Origin: Phycisphaerae bacterium | Lineage (GTDB): Bacteria; Planctomycetota; Phycisphaerae; FEN-1346; JAACEH01 | NCBI GenBank assembly: GCA_012729015.1 | Contig: JAAYDY010000105.1 | Coordinates: 99,296 to 163,295, forward strand | Direction of reading: 5' to 3' | DNA length: 64,000 nucleotides | In this document: in pieces, positions 8,618 through 17,415 of the stretch | How positions within the stretch are numbered: the stretch's first letter is position 1 | How the letters are laid out: every line of letters starts with the position of its first letter | Program-made: the position numbers and the translations under genes | The notes under the pieces: model-generated | Told to the model about the DNA's origin: nothing | Database searches by the model: none | The model's input: only the letters and a program-made list of their open reading frames with translations

Positions 8618-10360
8618 TCAGAACTCGTGATCTCTCAGGACAACGCGCGTCAGGAACCGCATCAGATGACGCAGCGCCGGCCGTCGCACCTGATCGGCAA
8701 TCTCCATCGCCCGGGTGCGGCACTTGTCCGCCAGGCGTCCGGCCTTCTCCGTCGCGCCGCATTGCTGATAGAGCTGCCGCACCTCGTCCACCAGGCCTCG
8801 CCGGCTGAGGGCATCGCCGGGACGGAACAGTTCCTCCAGCCTGTCGGCCACCCCGTCGGCCGAGGCAAACGCCAGGAGAATGGTCGGCCGCCGCGCGACG
8901 ATGTCCTGCCCAGGCAGACGATGGTTGTCGTCGCTGGGACTGAGATCGTCCAGGTCGTCGAGCACTTGATACGCCACACCGAGATGGCGGCAGAACGCAT
9001 CCACCAGTGCCGCGTCGCCGGCCAGGGGCCCCGCCAGCCGCATGCCGGCATACATGGCAGCCGCAAAGGCCGGAACCGTCTTCAGGGCGTAGAGGGTGAG
9101 CACCTGATCGGCGTCGGCGCCGCGAGCCTGATCGCCCGTCAGCAGGAGTTCGGTCCCCTGCCCCCGGCAGAGTTTCAGGTGTGCCGACGACAGTGCCGCA
9201 AGGACATCGGCCACACACTCAGCCCCAAGGGCCTCCGCCTGCGCCGCCACGAGGCGATAACCCAGGCCGACAAGGTAATCGCCCGTGTTGATGGCCGTCG
9301 CCTCGCCGTAGCGGGCGTGCAGCGTCGGCTCGCCGTAGCGGTATGTGTCCCGGTCCTCCACGTCGTCGTGAACCAGAGACGCCTTGTGAAACGCCTCCAA
9401 CGCCACCGCAACGGAGGCCACCGGTTCAGTCACGACGGCATCGACGGCCGCCCGGTTCAGGCCCTTCTCGTCCAGTCCGCGCAGGGCGGCGTAGGCGGCC
9501 AGCGTGATGAACGGCCGGAAACGCTTGCCGCCCCGGGCCAGCCAGTTGCGTGCGATACTCTCTGCGCGGGGCTGCGAGAAGTCTTCGATCTCCGGCCCCG
9601 AGCCTGCCGCCGACAGCAGCCGATCCAGACTCTCTGGCAGGAACAGGTCCGACGCCTTCTGGAGCACGGTCACATAGCCCGCAACCGTGTACTGGTGATC
9701 TGTGACGTGCAACGAGAGTATCTCGCGGATTCGCTCGAGGTCGGCCACCGTGTCGCGGCAGCCGTCGCGGAGCAGCGGCACCCCCGCATACGGCACGCCA
9801 AGCTGGTAGACCGTCTGGAAGCACTTCTCGAGCGAATCCAGACAGGCGACGCCGAGAATGGCTTCCACGCGGCCGGCCGCAAGCGCCTGCACCACCGCCG
9901 GCGTTCCTTCGGCCACAAGCGTCTGATAGCCCAGCGCCCGAGCCTCGGCAAGCAGCCTGCCGATGGAGCAGGATCCGCACAGGCGGCACTTCAGCCCTGT
10001 GGCATCGTAGGAGGCCGTGCAGGTGTCCGCGTGGCGCAGGCAGTGAGGAAGCAGAAGCAGACGCCGCGAGAACGCCGTCGCGGCAAACGGGCCGCGGCAT
10101 ATCTCTGTGCCGATGGCCACCATGGCGAAATCACGCCACTCGCGGTCCAGGCCAAGACGTTCCAGAACGATGCCGGCCAGATTCTCCAGGCGTGCGCGAT
10201 CCGGCAACCGTTCCATCTCGGCTTCGGCAGCGAGGTCGCGTGCGGCGGCCTCGATCCGCCGCCGCAGGGCCTCATCGCCCGGAAGCCCGCGGCCCTTTCC
10301 GCCGGTCCGAACGCCCGGATCGCCTGAGGCTGCATCGAATGTGTGTCCCATAGGGATCAT
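8618..10360 (-). CDS. DUF116 domain fused to polyprenyl diphosphate synthase
   Basis: A 580-residue fusion. The start ATG (10360) overlaps the stop of the upstream cyclase gene as ATGA; open sequence upstream of it is only antisense to nothing and in the wrong frame of the cyclase. The N-terminal part (about 20-235) is DUF116-like, with clustered cysteines in TGLKCRLCGSCSIGRLL and two further conserved cysteines. The C-terminal part (about 260-565) is a trans-isoprenyl diphosphate synthase: GGKRFRP, a first aspartate-rich motif D332DVED336 and a second D468DLDD472. It should condense isopentenyl diphosphate onto an allylic diphosphate. The role of the cysteine-rich domain is unknown; iron-sulfur or zinc binding is an inference. 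Confidence 0.88.
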   Translation of the reverse strand: MIPMGHTFDAASGDPGVRTGGKGRGLPGDEALRRRIEAAARDLAAEAEMERLPDRARLENLAGIVLERLGLDREWRDFAMVAIGTEICRGPFAATAFSRRLLLLPHCLRHADTCTASYDATGLKCRLCGSCSIGRLLAEARALGYQTLVAEGTPAVVQALAAGRVEAILGVACLDSLEKCFQTVYQLGVPYAGVPLLRDGCRDTVADLERIREILSLHVTDHQYTVAGYVTVLQKASDLFLPESLDRLLSAAGSGPEIEDFSQPRAESIARNWLARGGKRFRPFITLAAYAALRGLDEKGLNRAAVDAVVTEPVASVAVALEAFHKASLVHDDVEDRDTYRYGEPTLHARYGEATAINTGDYLVGLGYRLVAAQAEALGAECVADVLAALSSAHLKLCRGQGTELLLTGDQARGADADQVLTLYALKTVPAFAAAMYAGMRLAGPLAGDAALVDAFCRHLGVAYQVLDDLDDLSPSDDNHRLPGQDIVARRPTILLAFASADGVADRLEELFRPGDALSRRGLVDEVRQLYQQCGATEKAGRLADKCRTRAMEIADQVRRPALRHLMRFLTRVVLRDHEF

Positions 10361-12225
10361 CCGCGGCAACTGCCTGAACCGTACGGCACGACCGTCGTTC
10401 CTTGGGCCATTTCGGGCCAGTGCGACATCGCACGACCGAGGGCGGCCACCACAAAGATTATAGGATAAATGCGCTCCGAATACCAAAGGCTCGTGAAATA
10501 GAGGCCTATGGGCGCCGGCCGGTCCAAGCCGCCCTGCTGGACGCTCTGGACCAGGAACTCGCAGCCGCGACGCACCGCCCGCGATTCGTCGGCTCCGGAC
10601 GCCCACGTGCACAACGCCTCGACGGCAAGGGCCGTCTCTTCCACACTCGACGGCACGCCGCGTTGCCCTCCCCAGCCGCCGTCGTCGTTCTGCGATGCCA
10701 CGAGGAAGGCTGCCCCGCGACGCGCCGGCCCTGCGTCGGACATGCCGAGGTCGCGGTATGCGGCCAGAACCCGGGCCGTGCCGTAAACGCGGTTGCAGCC
10801 ATCGGGAACCGCCTGGTTGCCGAACCACAGGGCGGTCCATGCCCCATCGTCGCCCTGAACACTGGCCAGGTGGGCCATCGCTCGCCGCACGGCTCGGTCG
10901 TACGGCAGTTCGCGCATCCGGCCCTCCCAGGCGTGAAGGGCCCGGACCGCATGTGCCGTCAGGTCCGCCCCGCTGCGGTCGAAGGGCAGCTTGCCCCATC
11001 CGCGGCAGAACGTCGGCCAGCCGCCATCGTCGTTTTGAAGGTCCATGAGCCAGCGCAGGCCGCCTTCTGCCGCCGCGTCGGCCTGCGACGACTGCCACCC
11101 GGCCAGAGCCAGAAGGGCGCCCGACGTGTCGTCGGCGTCGGGGACGCCTCCGGGCAGATTCGTCCACGGCCACCCCCCAGGCGCCGACTCGGTGAACGGA
11201 TGCACCTGACGGCACTGGCCGCGTGCCAGAAACTCGAGACTCGCCTCGACAGGCGCGCCTGCCCCTGCGGGCCCGGCCCGCAGCGCGTTGATCGCCAGCG
11301 ACGTCAGCCACAGAGACAGGTTGCTGTCGATGGGCCATGCACCGTTGTCGCGGACCGTTCGCTCAAGAAACTCGATCGCCTTGACCGTGACAGGATGGTC
11401 GGGGCGTCCGGCCCCCGCCAGACTCATCGCCACGAAGGCCGTCAGGGGAACCGCCTCGATGAAGCCTCCGGAACTGGGTTGTATGGCCTGCAGCCGACGC
11501 AAGGTCGGCGCCATGGCCCGGTTGCGAACGGCCCTGAGCAGCGGGTTTCTTGTGGGCCGTTTCACGTGCAGCAACTGGCCGATGGCGATGAGCGCGGGCA
11601 AGGCATAGCTGACAACATGAATCCGGAGCCGCCGCAGCCAGCGATGCGACAACCGCGCCAACTCGAACGGCAGCCGCGGAATGGCCGACCACTCGGCCTG
11701 CCCGGCCAGGGCGCAATTGACAAGAATCGGCACGGCGAACGTGCGGTCCTTGCCGTAGAACCGGGTGACCGCGCGGGCCCGGTCGGCCATGGTCGTCCCG
11801 GCCCGCTCCGCGAGCCACGCTTCCGCGCGAGCCACGGAGGCCGCTCCGTCACACTCCGCACCGGCCAGCGCGAGGGCGGCACGGGTGAGCATGGTCGTGG
11901 CAAGGTTGCTCGGGCTATCGGTGGTGTCGCCCCAGCCTCCGTCGCTGTTCTGGTGGGCGACGAGCCACGCGGCTCCGGCCCGGATTCGCGAGGTCGATGC
12001 GTCACGGGCCGCAAGACACAGGGCACTGACGGCTACAGCCGTCGACAGCGCCGAGTCGGACAGCCGCCCGGGCCAACAGCCATCCGCGGCACGCTCCGCC
12101 AGCAAACGTTCCACGGCGCAGCGATACGTCGCCGACATGCGGCCGAACAGGTCGTCCGCCGCCGATGCCCCTCCGTCGGCCGCACAGCCGCCGCCCTTCC
12201 CCGTAACCGTCGTGCGTTCACTCAT
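10357..12225 (-). CDS. Squalene-hopene cyclase-like class II terpene cyclase
   Basis: A 622-residue protein. The catalytic acid motif of class II cyclases is intact as PD363ADDT (DxDD), and several QW repeats are visible (QNSDGGWGDTTD, QNDDGGWPTF, QGDDGAWTALWF, QNDDGGWGGQ). The C-terminus GLYFTSLWYSERIYP matches the equivalent end of bacterial squalene-hopene cyclases. Length is typical of that family. It would protonate and cyclise squalene or another polyprenyl chain at the membrane. Both ends overlap neighbours by ATGA, so it is translated in register with the 4Fe-4S protein upstream and the DUF116/synthase fusion downstream. No squalene-forming hpnCDE genes are in the window, so the natural substrate is open. 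Confidence 0.88.
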   Translation of the reverse strand: MSERTTVTGKGGGCAADGGASAADDLFGRMSATYRCAVERLLAERAADGCWPGRLSDSALSTAVAVSALCLAARDASTSRIRAGAAWLVAHQNSDGGWGDTTDSPSNLATTMLTRAALALAGAECDGAASVARAEAWLAERAGTTMADRARAVTRFYGKDRTFAVPILVNCALAGQAEWSAIPRLPFELARLSHRWLRRLRIHVVSYALPALIAIGQLLHVKRPTRNPLLRAVRNRAMAPTLRRLQAIQPSSGGFIEAVPLTAFVAMSLAGAGRPDHPVTVKAIEFLERTVRDNGAWPIDSNLSLWLTSLAINALRAGPAGAGAPVEASLEFLARGQCRQVHPFTESAPGGWPWTNLPGGVPDADDTSGALLALAGWQSSQADAAAEGGLRWLMDLQNDDGGWPTFCRGWGKLPFDRSGADLTAHAVRALHAWEGRMRELPYDRAVRRAMAHLASVQGDDGAWTALWFGNQAVPDGCNRVYGTARVLAAYRDLGMSDAGPARRGAAFLVASQNDDGGWGGQRGVPSSVEETALAVEALCTWASGADESRAVRRGCEFLVQSVQQGGLDRPAPIGLYFTSLWYSERIYPIIFVVAALGRAMSHWPEMAQGTTVVPYGSGSCRG

Positions 12226-13067
12226 ACACTATCCAGCCGGTCCAGCCGGTCAATAAGCCTGTCGAGCTCGTCACGAGGCTCGCCGGGATGCGGGGCTGAG
12301 TTCCGTAACTCGGGGTCGGGTGCCTCGGACTCGTCCCCGCCGCCATCCTGCCGCGAACATACCGCACGCTCGACCTCGGCAGCGGCAAGACCGCCGACAG
12401 CCTCGCCATGATCGTCTTGGGTCTTCTGCTCCGGAGTCTCTGGGCTCGCATCGCTTCCGGCGATCACGGGATCGGCCTCATAGTGCGGGAACATGATCGC
12501 CTGGGCCGGGCATATGCGGCTACAGGCCGGGCAACCGGGCTTGCACTGGTCCGGGTTGGCCGCCACCACCCGATCGCCGGGGCCAAGCTCGTAGACGCCG
12601 AACAGGCAGAAATCCAGGCACTGCCGACAGCCGACGCATCGCGAGTAGTCCACCACCGGATACCACCGCGACGGAACCAAGCCATCCATGTATTCCACCG
12701 CGTTCGAGCCCGTCCCCGGCTCAACGATGGCTCCCTCGGCCAGCGACTCGGCAAAGGCCTCCGGCGACAGTCGCTCATCCACTCGGACCACGCGACCGAC
12801 GCACTCCACGTCGCACCCCAGAGCCGCCAGGGTCCAACGGGCCGGACGCGCGTGCATCCAGGCGGCCACAGCGACACGGCCGCCCAGTGACGCCATGCGC
12901 CTGGCGACAGGGTGATCGGGGGTCAGATAGTAGAGGTGGGGCGCCACGAGCACGGGACATCGGGTTCTGTCGCCGAGCCACCGGATAACGGCGTCCTCGA
13001 AGCGGCGCATGTCACCGCTCCCATCCGCACTGCGTGAAACAACGATCGCATCGGGCCGTTCCATCAT
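12222..13067 (-). CDS. Two-cluster 4Fe-4S ferredoxin-like protein with N-terminal CbiX-like region
   Basis: A 281-residue protein; two adjacent ATGs (13067 and 13064) follow GGGAGGG. Residues 1-110 look like a small alpha/beta domain (VLVAPHLYYLTPDHPVARR is reminiscent of CbiX-type chelatase folds, a weak match by eye). Two ferredoxin clusters follow: C144-C147-C150-C154 and C175-C179-C182-C186, the latter ending in CPAQAI. The tail (200-281) is acidic, low in complexity and probably disordered. It is the first gene of the terpenoid cluster and its stop overlaps the cyclase start by ATGA. It may supply electrons to a cluster enzyme; this is inferred from position only. Confidence 0.8.
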   Translation of the reverse strand: MMERPDAIVVSRSADGSGDMRRFEDAVIRWLGDRTRCPVLVAPHLYYLTPDHPVARRMASLGGRVAVAAWMHARPARWTLAALGCDVECVGRVVRVDERLSPEAFAESLAEGAIVEPGTGSNAVEYMDGLVPSRWYPVVDYSRCVGCRQCLDFCLFGVYELGPGDRVVAANPDQCKPGCPACSRICPAQAIMFPHYEADPVIAGSDASPETPEQKTQDDHGEAVGGLAAAEVERAVCSRQDGGGDESEAPDPELRNSAPHPGEPRDELDRLIDRLDRLDSV

Positions 13068-13105
13068 CCCTCCCTGCCAGGCGCGGACACGGAAGCGTTT
13101 TCTTC

Positions 13106-13133
13106 ATTGTAGCGCCGGGAGGGCGACGGTCAA
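13106..13133 (-). promoter_or_regulatory. Sigma-70-like promoter of the terpenoid cluster
   Basis: TTGACC (13133-13128) and TACAAT (13111-13106) on the minus strand are separated by 16 bases. The ATG pair of the first cluster gene is about 40 bases downstream. The promoter lies between phoU and the cluster, so the cluster need not depend on the Pho promoters. Confidence 0.65.
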
Positions 13134-13188
13134 GGCGCATGGACAGGCCGGAGTGAGCCGGGCTGATGATGTGAGAGGCCCCGGGACC

Positions 13189-13863
13189 TCAGTGCGGCCT
13201 GGATTCCTTGGCCGCCTGGTGACGAGCGATCTTGCCGCCGACCATGTAAATGACGTCCTCGGCGATGTTGGTCGCATGGTCGGCAATGCGTTCCAGGTGC
13301 CGCGCCACGGCCAGGACATTCAGCCGCCCCGGAGGCAGGCGGCCCTCGCCGACAATCTCGGCTCGGACGATCTCGTAGACCCGGCGGTTCAGCGCGTCCA
13401 CGCGGTCATCTTCATCGCATACGCGCCGCGCCAGGTCGCCGTCCATGCGGATCAGGGCATCGATCCCATGCGTGAGCATGGCCTGCGTCAGACGCACCAT
13501 CTCGGGGATTTCCTCGGGCACGTCGCCGCATTTCTCGTCGCGGCACGAAATCGCCCGCTCCGCGATGTTGGCCGCCAGGTCGCCGACACGCTCCAGGTCG
13601 TTGTTCATCTTTAACGCCACCACGATGAACCGCAGGTCGACTGCCACAGGCTGGTGGAGGGCGAGTATCTTCAGGCATTCTTCCTCGATGTCGATCTCCA
13701 GCAGATCGATACGTTCGTCGTCGGCAATAACCGCAGCGGCCATCTCGGTGTCACCCGTGGCGAACGCTGTGGCCGCGCGGCTCAGGCTCTCCTCCACCAT
13801 GCCGCACAGGTGCAGGAGTTTGTCCTTCAGCTTCTCGACCTCACGCTGGAAATGGACAGTCAT
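13189..13863 (-). CDS. phoU: Phosphate transport system regulator PhoU
   Basis: A 224-residue all-helical protein with the two PhoU repeats. Each repeat has the metal-binding pattern: E/DxxxD around DDERIDLLEIDIEE and LERVGDLAANIAE in the first half, and DEDDRVDALNRRVYE and LERIADHATNIAEDV in the second. Length is normal for PhoU. It is the last gene of the pst run, after pstB, the usual place. PhoU signals pst transport state to the PhoR kinase and keeps the regulon off when phosphate is plentiful. Confidence 0.96.
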   Translation of the reverse strand: MTVHFQREVEKLKDKLLHLCGMVEESLSRAATAFATGDTEMAAAVIADDERIDLLEIDIEEECLKILALHQPVAVDLRFIVVALKMNNDLERVGDLAANIAERAISCRDEKCGDVPEEIPEMVRLTQAMLTHGIDALIRMDGDLARRVCDEDDRVDALNRRVYEIVRAEIVGEGRLPPGRLNVLAVARHLERIADHATNIAEDVIYMVGGKIARHQAAKESRPH

Positions 13864-13902
13864 CCTCTTGGCTCCTCTCGCATCGGGCGGCCCGCCGACG
13901 GC

Positions 13903-14766
13903 CTACCCAAACCTTCCCGTAATATAGTCTTCCGTCCGCTTCTCCGATGGATTCGTGAACACGTCGCGCGTGGACCCGAACTCGATCAGGGCCCCCTCGT
14001 AGAAGAAGGCCGTCATGTCAGACACACGCGCCGCCTGCTGCATGTTGTGCGTCACGATGACAATCGTGTAGTCGCCCCGGAGTTCCTCGATCAGATCCTC
14101 GATGCGGGCCGTGGATCGCGGGTCCAGGGCCGAGCACGGCTCGTCCATGAGGATCACCTCCGGCTCGACGGCCAGGGCCCGCGCCAGGCATAGCCGCTGC
14201 TGCTGGCCGCCCGACAGGCCCACGGCATTGTCACCGAGACGATCCTTGACCTCGTCCCACAAGGCTGCCGCCGTGAGGCTGTGCTCGACGATCCCCTGGA
14301 GCCGCGCGCGGTCCCGAATGCCCTGGAGCCGCGGTCCGTAGGCCACGTTGTCGAAGATGCTCTTGGGGAACGGATTGGGGCGCTGAAACACCATGCCCAC
14401 CCGCGTCCTGAGGGCCACCACGTCCAGCCGCGGGGCGTACACGTCCTGACCGTCCAGGGTGAGCAGCCCCTCGGCTCTGCACCCAGGAATCAGGTCGTTC
14501 ATGCGGTTGATCGCACGCAGGAAGGTGCTCTTGCCGCAGCCGCTCGGCCCGATGATCGCCGTGACCTGCCCCGTGGGAATGGCGATGCAGACATTCTTCA
14601 CGGCCTGGTTCTGCCCGTAATAGATCGAGAACTCCTCGGCCGTCACGTGGGCGGCGGAGGCCCCCTGCCCCGGGATCGCTGCGTCGGCGGCACGTGGCGC
14701 GTCGCGCCTGCCCGGTCCGTCCTGTCTGGTGCTGCCCATCGGTCGTTGCAGGGTGAATGCGTCCAC
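13903..14766 (-). CDS. pstB: Phosphate ABC transporter ATPase PstB
   Basis: A 287-residue protein from GTG (14766), with AGGAGGA six bases upstream. After a variable N-terminal extension of about 40 residues comes a PstB core: Walker [23 protein letters not shown], the Q-loop in [21 protein letters not shown], signature [15 protein letters not shown], Walker [14 protein letters not shown] and the H-loop [13 protein letters not shown]. The RMNDLIP and NPFP motifs are diagnostic of PstB among ABC ATPases. It couples ATP hydrolysis to phosphate uptake through PstC and PstA. Confidence 0.97.
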   Translation of the reverse strand: MDAFTLQRPMGSTRQDGPGRRDAPRAADAAIPGQGASAAHVTAEEFSIYYGQNQAVKNVCIAIPTGQVTAIIGPSGCGKSTFLRAINRMNDLIPGCRAEGLLTLDGQDVYAPRLDVVALRTRVGMVFQRPNPFPKSIFDNVAYGPRLQGIRDRARLQGIVEHSLTAAALWDEVKDRLGDNAVGLSGGQQQRLCLARALAVEPEVILMDEPCSALDPRSTARIEDLIEELRGDYTIVIVTHNMQQAARVSDMTAFFYEGALIEFGSTRDVFTNPSEKRTEDYITGRFG

Positions 14767-14781
14767 CGGATCGTCCTCCTC

Positions 14782-16158
14782 CTATCCCCTGAGCTTGCGC
14801 GAGATTCTGGCTCGAAGCAGAATCGCCGCGACATTCAACAAGAGCACCAGGCCCACCAGCACCAGCACCATGCCGTACTGCACATGCCGGATTTCCTCGA
14901 TCGCCTGGTTCTCCGAACAGAGGTTGTAGATGTTCCACGGCAGCGCCGGCGTCGGCTGCTGATGAAGTTCCGTCAGCGACGGCACCTTGCCCAGGGCCAC
15001 CGCCGCTGTGAAGATGATCGGGGCCGTCTCCCCTGCGGCCCGACCCATGCTGATGATGATCCCCGTAAGAATGCCCGGCAGCGACGCAGGCAGAATCACC
15101 GTGACCACGGTGCGCCATCGCGTCGCCCCAAGGCTCAGCGCCGCCTCCTTGTACGAGTGCGGCACGGCCCGAATCGCCTCCTCCGCCGCCCGGATGATCG
15201 TCGGCAGCACCAGCAGCGCCAGCGTCAGTGAGCCCGCCAGCACCGTCTTGCTGCGCGAGATGCCGAGCACCTGGTTGAACAGGTGCAGGTCGAACAACGT
15301 GTTCAGAAAGAACGCCAGGCCGAACAGGCCGAAGACGATGCTCGGCACGCCGGCGAGCGTGCTGACAAAGGTCCGCAGCAGGCTGACGATGCGGCTGCTG
15401 CCGGCGTATTCGACCAGGTAGATGGCCGTGACGACGCCCATGGGCACGGCGAAGAGCATGGCCCCGACGGTCAGGTAGATCGTTCCCAGCAGTGCGGGCC
15501 AGATGCCGCCGAAGATGTTGGCGTCCACCGGTTCGTCGGTCAGGAACCGCCAGTTCAGCGTCCATTCCGGCCGCAACATCGCCTCGGCATGGGCCGGCAG
15601 GTAATCGAAGAGTTCCTCGAGCTTCGTGCCGCGGAACTTCTCGACGCGCGGCGTCAGAACCTTCTTGCCCAACTGCGTCGGGTCGCTGTAGTCGTAGTCT
15701 TCGACGGTCAGCAAACGGCCGAGGGCCACCTCGGCGCGGTCCCACCGCGGCTTGCCGTAGCGGCTGCGAGGCATCACCGGACGCGGTTCGCCCGGGAACG
15801 GTCCCAGCAACTCCCGCAACAGGTTCTCGACGGTCCTCAACTGACCTTGCATGTCGCGTTTTCTGCGGCCGCTCATCTGGCCCACTTCGGCCCGGAACTC
15901 CGCGACCATGTCGTAGACCGGCTTGCGCGCCTTCGCCGCGTCGGCCACCTCGACCTCCAGCGCGGCCTCATCGCCGCGGCCGAAGACGTCGAACGTGAAC
16001 CGCCGATTCTCGACCGTCTCGCGGAAGACGAACGCCCCGGCGCCGCGGATAATAATGGGCGTCAGGAGCACCGCCAGCGTGACCGCCATCAGCACCACGG
16101 AGAAGATGCCGAGCGAGGTGAAGCCGCGGTCGAGGATTTTCCGTGACGACATGTCCAT
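14782..16158 (-). CDS. pstA: Phosphate ABC transporter permease PstA, long form
   Basis: A 458-residue permease. One membrane helix near the start (GIFSVVLMAVTLAVLLTPII) is followed by an extracytoplasmic insertion of about 170 residues (roughly 45-215), then the five-helix BPD-transport core with the EAA-type loop EAALSLGATRWRTVVTVILP and the PstA-typical MGRAAGETAPIIFTAA. Classical PstA is about 290 residues, so the insertion is the notable feature; long PstA forms with a periplasmic loop are known in other phyla. It begins eight bases after pstC. Confidence 0.95.
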   Translation of the reverse strand: MDMSSRKILDRGFTSLGIFSVVLMAVTLAVLLTPIIIRGAGAFVFRETVENRRFTFDVFGRGDEAALEVEVADAAKARKPVYDMVAEFRAEVGQMSGRRKRDMQGQLRTVENLLRELLGPFPGEPRPVMPRSRYGKPRWDRAEVALGRLLTVEDYDYSDPTQLGKKVLTPRVEKFRGTKLEELFDYLPAHAEAMLRPEWTLNWRFLTDEPVDANIFGGIWPALLGTIYLTVGAMLFAVPMGVVTAIYLVEYAGSSRIVSLLRTFVSTLAGVPSIVFGLFGLAFFLNTLFDLHLFNQVLGISRSKTVLAGSLTLALLVLPTIIRAAEEAIRAVPHSYKEAALSLGATRWRTVVTVILPASLPGILTGIIISMGRAAGETAPIIFTAAVALGKVPSLTELHQQPTPALPWNIYNLCSENQAIEEIRHVQYGMVLVLVGLVLLLNVAAILLRARISRKLRG

Positions 16159-16166
16159 GGTCGGTC

Positions 16167-17348
16167 TTACTTGGCCAGTTTGCCCATCCTCTTATGAGTG
16201 CGTCGGACGAACCACTCGGCTGCGAAATTGCACAGGAACGACACGATCAACAGGCACAGAGCCATGGCAAAGAGCGAGTGATAATGCGCTGCGCCGTAGG
16301 TCTGGTCCGTCTCGCCCATTTCGCCGGCGATCGTGGCCGTCAGGGTCCGCACCGGCTGAAGGATGTTGTACCAGGGGCTGGGGATTCTCGCAGAGTTGCC
16401 CGCCGCCATCCAGACCACCATGGTTTCGCCGAAGGCCCTCATAATGCCCAGAATGGCTGCCGCAAACAGGCCGCTGCCGGCCGCAGGCATGACCACCTTG
16501 ACCAGCGTCTCCGCCCGTGTGGCGCCGAGGGCGTAGCTGCCTTCGCGTAGTTCCCGCCCAACCGCCGTCAAAGCGTCCTCCGACACGCTTACCACGGTTG
16601 GAAGCGCCATGATCCCGAGGACCAGCGACACGTTCAGCGCGTTGGTGCCGCTGACAATGACCAGCGACGAGAGCTTCCCGCCAAGGTACACGAGCAGCGC
16701 TACCTGAATGCCCGCCAGGACCGCGGCCACCGTCCACCGTGCGGCCTTTCGTGCGCCGACCTTGAACTTGGACGAGAGGATGTCCGACAGCACCCAGGTC
16801 ACGATCAGCATCACAGGGATGCCGACCGCCCAGAGCGCGCCGGCCAGCACATTGCCCCCGTGGTTCTGAAACAGGGGCGTCAGAATCACCAGGGCGAAAA
16901 AGCCGAAGGCCACCGACGGAATAGCGGCCAGGATTTCGATGATCGGCTTGACAATCTGCCGTATCGCAAAGGGAAGCACGTCGCTGAGGCAGACCGCCGC
17001 AACGATGCCCAGGGGAACCGTGAACATCGCCGCACAGAGCGTCACCAGGGCGTGATCGAAGAGGATGGCCAGGGCCCCGAACTCCGGACTGTCCGCAGAC
17101 GCCGGATGCCAGTGAGGGCTGGTGAAGAACTCGCTGAACCCGCGAAGCCGGAAGAACGGCACGGCGTCGCGGATGATGAAGGCGAAGATGAACAGGACGG
17201 CCAGCAGGCTGCTGGAGGCCATGACGAACAGCAGGCCGTGCCCGAGCCGACCCAGGATGCCTCGAACGAGGCTCTGGCGACGACTCAGGCACAGCTTCGT
17301 TTCCGCTCGACGTCGGACGCGACTGCCTGTGGTGCTCTGCACTTCCAT
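16167..17348 (-). CDS. pstC: Phosphate ABC transporter permease PstC
   Basis: A 393-residue permease. The ATG at 17348 is chosen because GGAG lies at the right spacing; the frame is open to 17405. It has a cytoplasmic N-terminus, a first helix (LLFVMASSSLLAVLFIFAFI), a short loop and the permease core with YALGATRAETLVKVVMPAA and MRAFGETMVVWMAAG, the PstC equivalents of the EAA loop and the GETMAV motif. Partners are PstA (next gene), PstB and PstS. Confidence 0.95.
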   Translation of the reverse strand: MEVQSTTGSRVRRRAETKLCLSRRQSLVRGILGRLGHGLLFVMASSSLLAVLFIFAFIIRDAVPFFRLRGFSEFFTSPHWHPASADSPEFGALAILFDHALVTLCAAMFTVPLGIVAAVCLSDVLPFAIRQIVKPIIEILAAIPSVAFGFFALVILTPLFQNHGGNVLAGALWAVGIPVMLIVTWVLSDILSSKFKVGARKAARWTVAAVLAGIQVALLVYLGGKLSSLVIVSGTNALNVSLVLGIMALPTVVSVSEDALTAVGRELREGSYALGATRAETLVKVVMPAAGSGLFAAAILGIMRAFGETMVVWMAAGNSARIPSPWYNILQPVRTLTATIAGEMGETDQTYGAAHYHSLFAMALCLLIVSFLCNFAAEWFVRRTHKRMGKLAK

Positions 17349-17415
17349 TCTCACTCCGTCCAGGTTCTGCGCCATCCGACCCGCCCAAGCCTGCGACTGC
17401 GGCACGGTGCTTCGA

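Noticed and set aside
6764..10327. A 1,187-codon plus-strand open frame opposite the ABC ATPase and prenyl genes
   Set aside because: It is antisense to four well-supported genes, rich in His/Arg/Gln/Gly, has no domain and no ribosome site. It is a by-product of high GC content.
10361..11338. A 906-codon minus-strand frame that would extend the DUF116/prenyl-synthase gene upstream to 11338
   Set aside because: The extra 326 codons lie inside the squalene-cyclase gene on the same strand in another frame and read as low-complexity Arg/Gly/Pro sequence. The ATGA overlap at 10360 gives the natural start.
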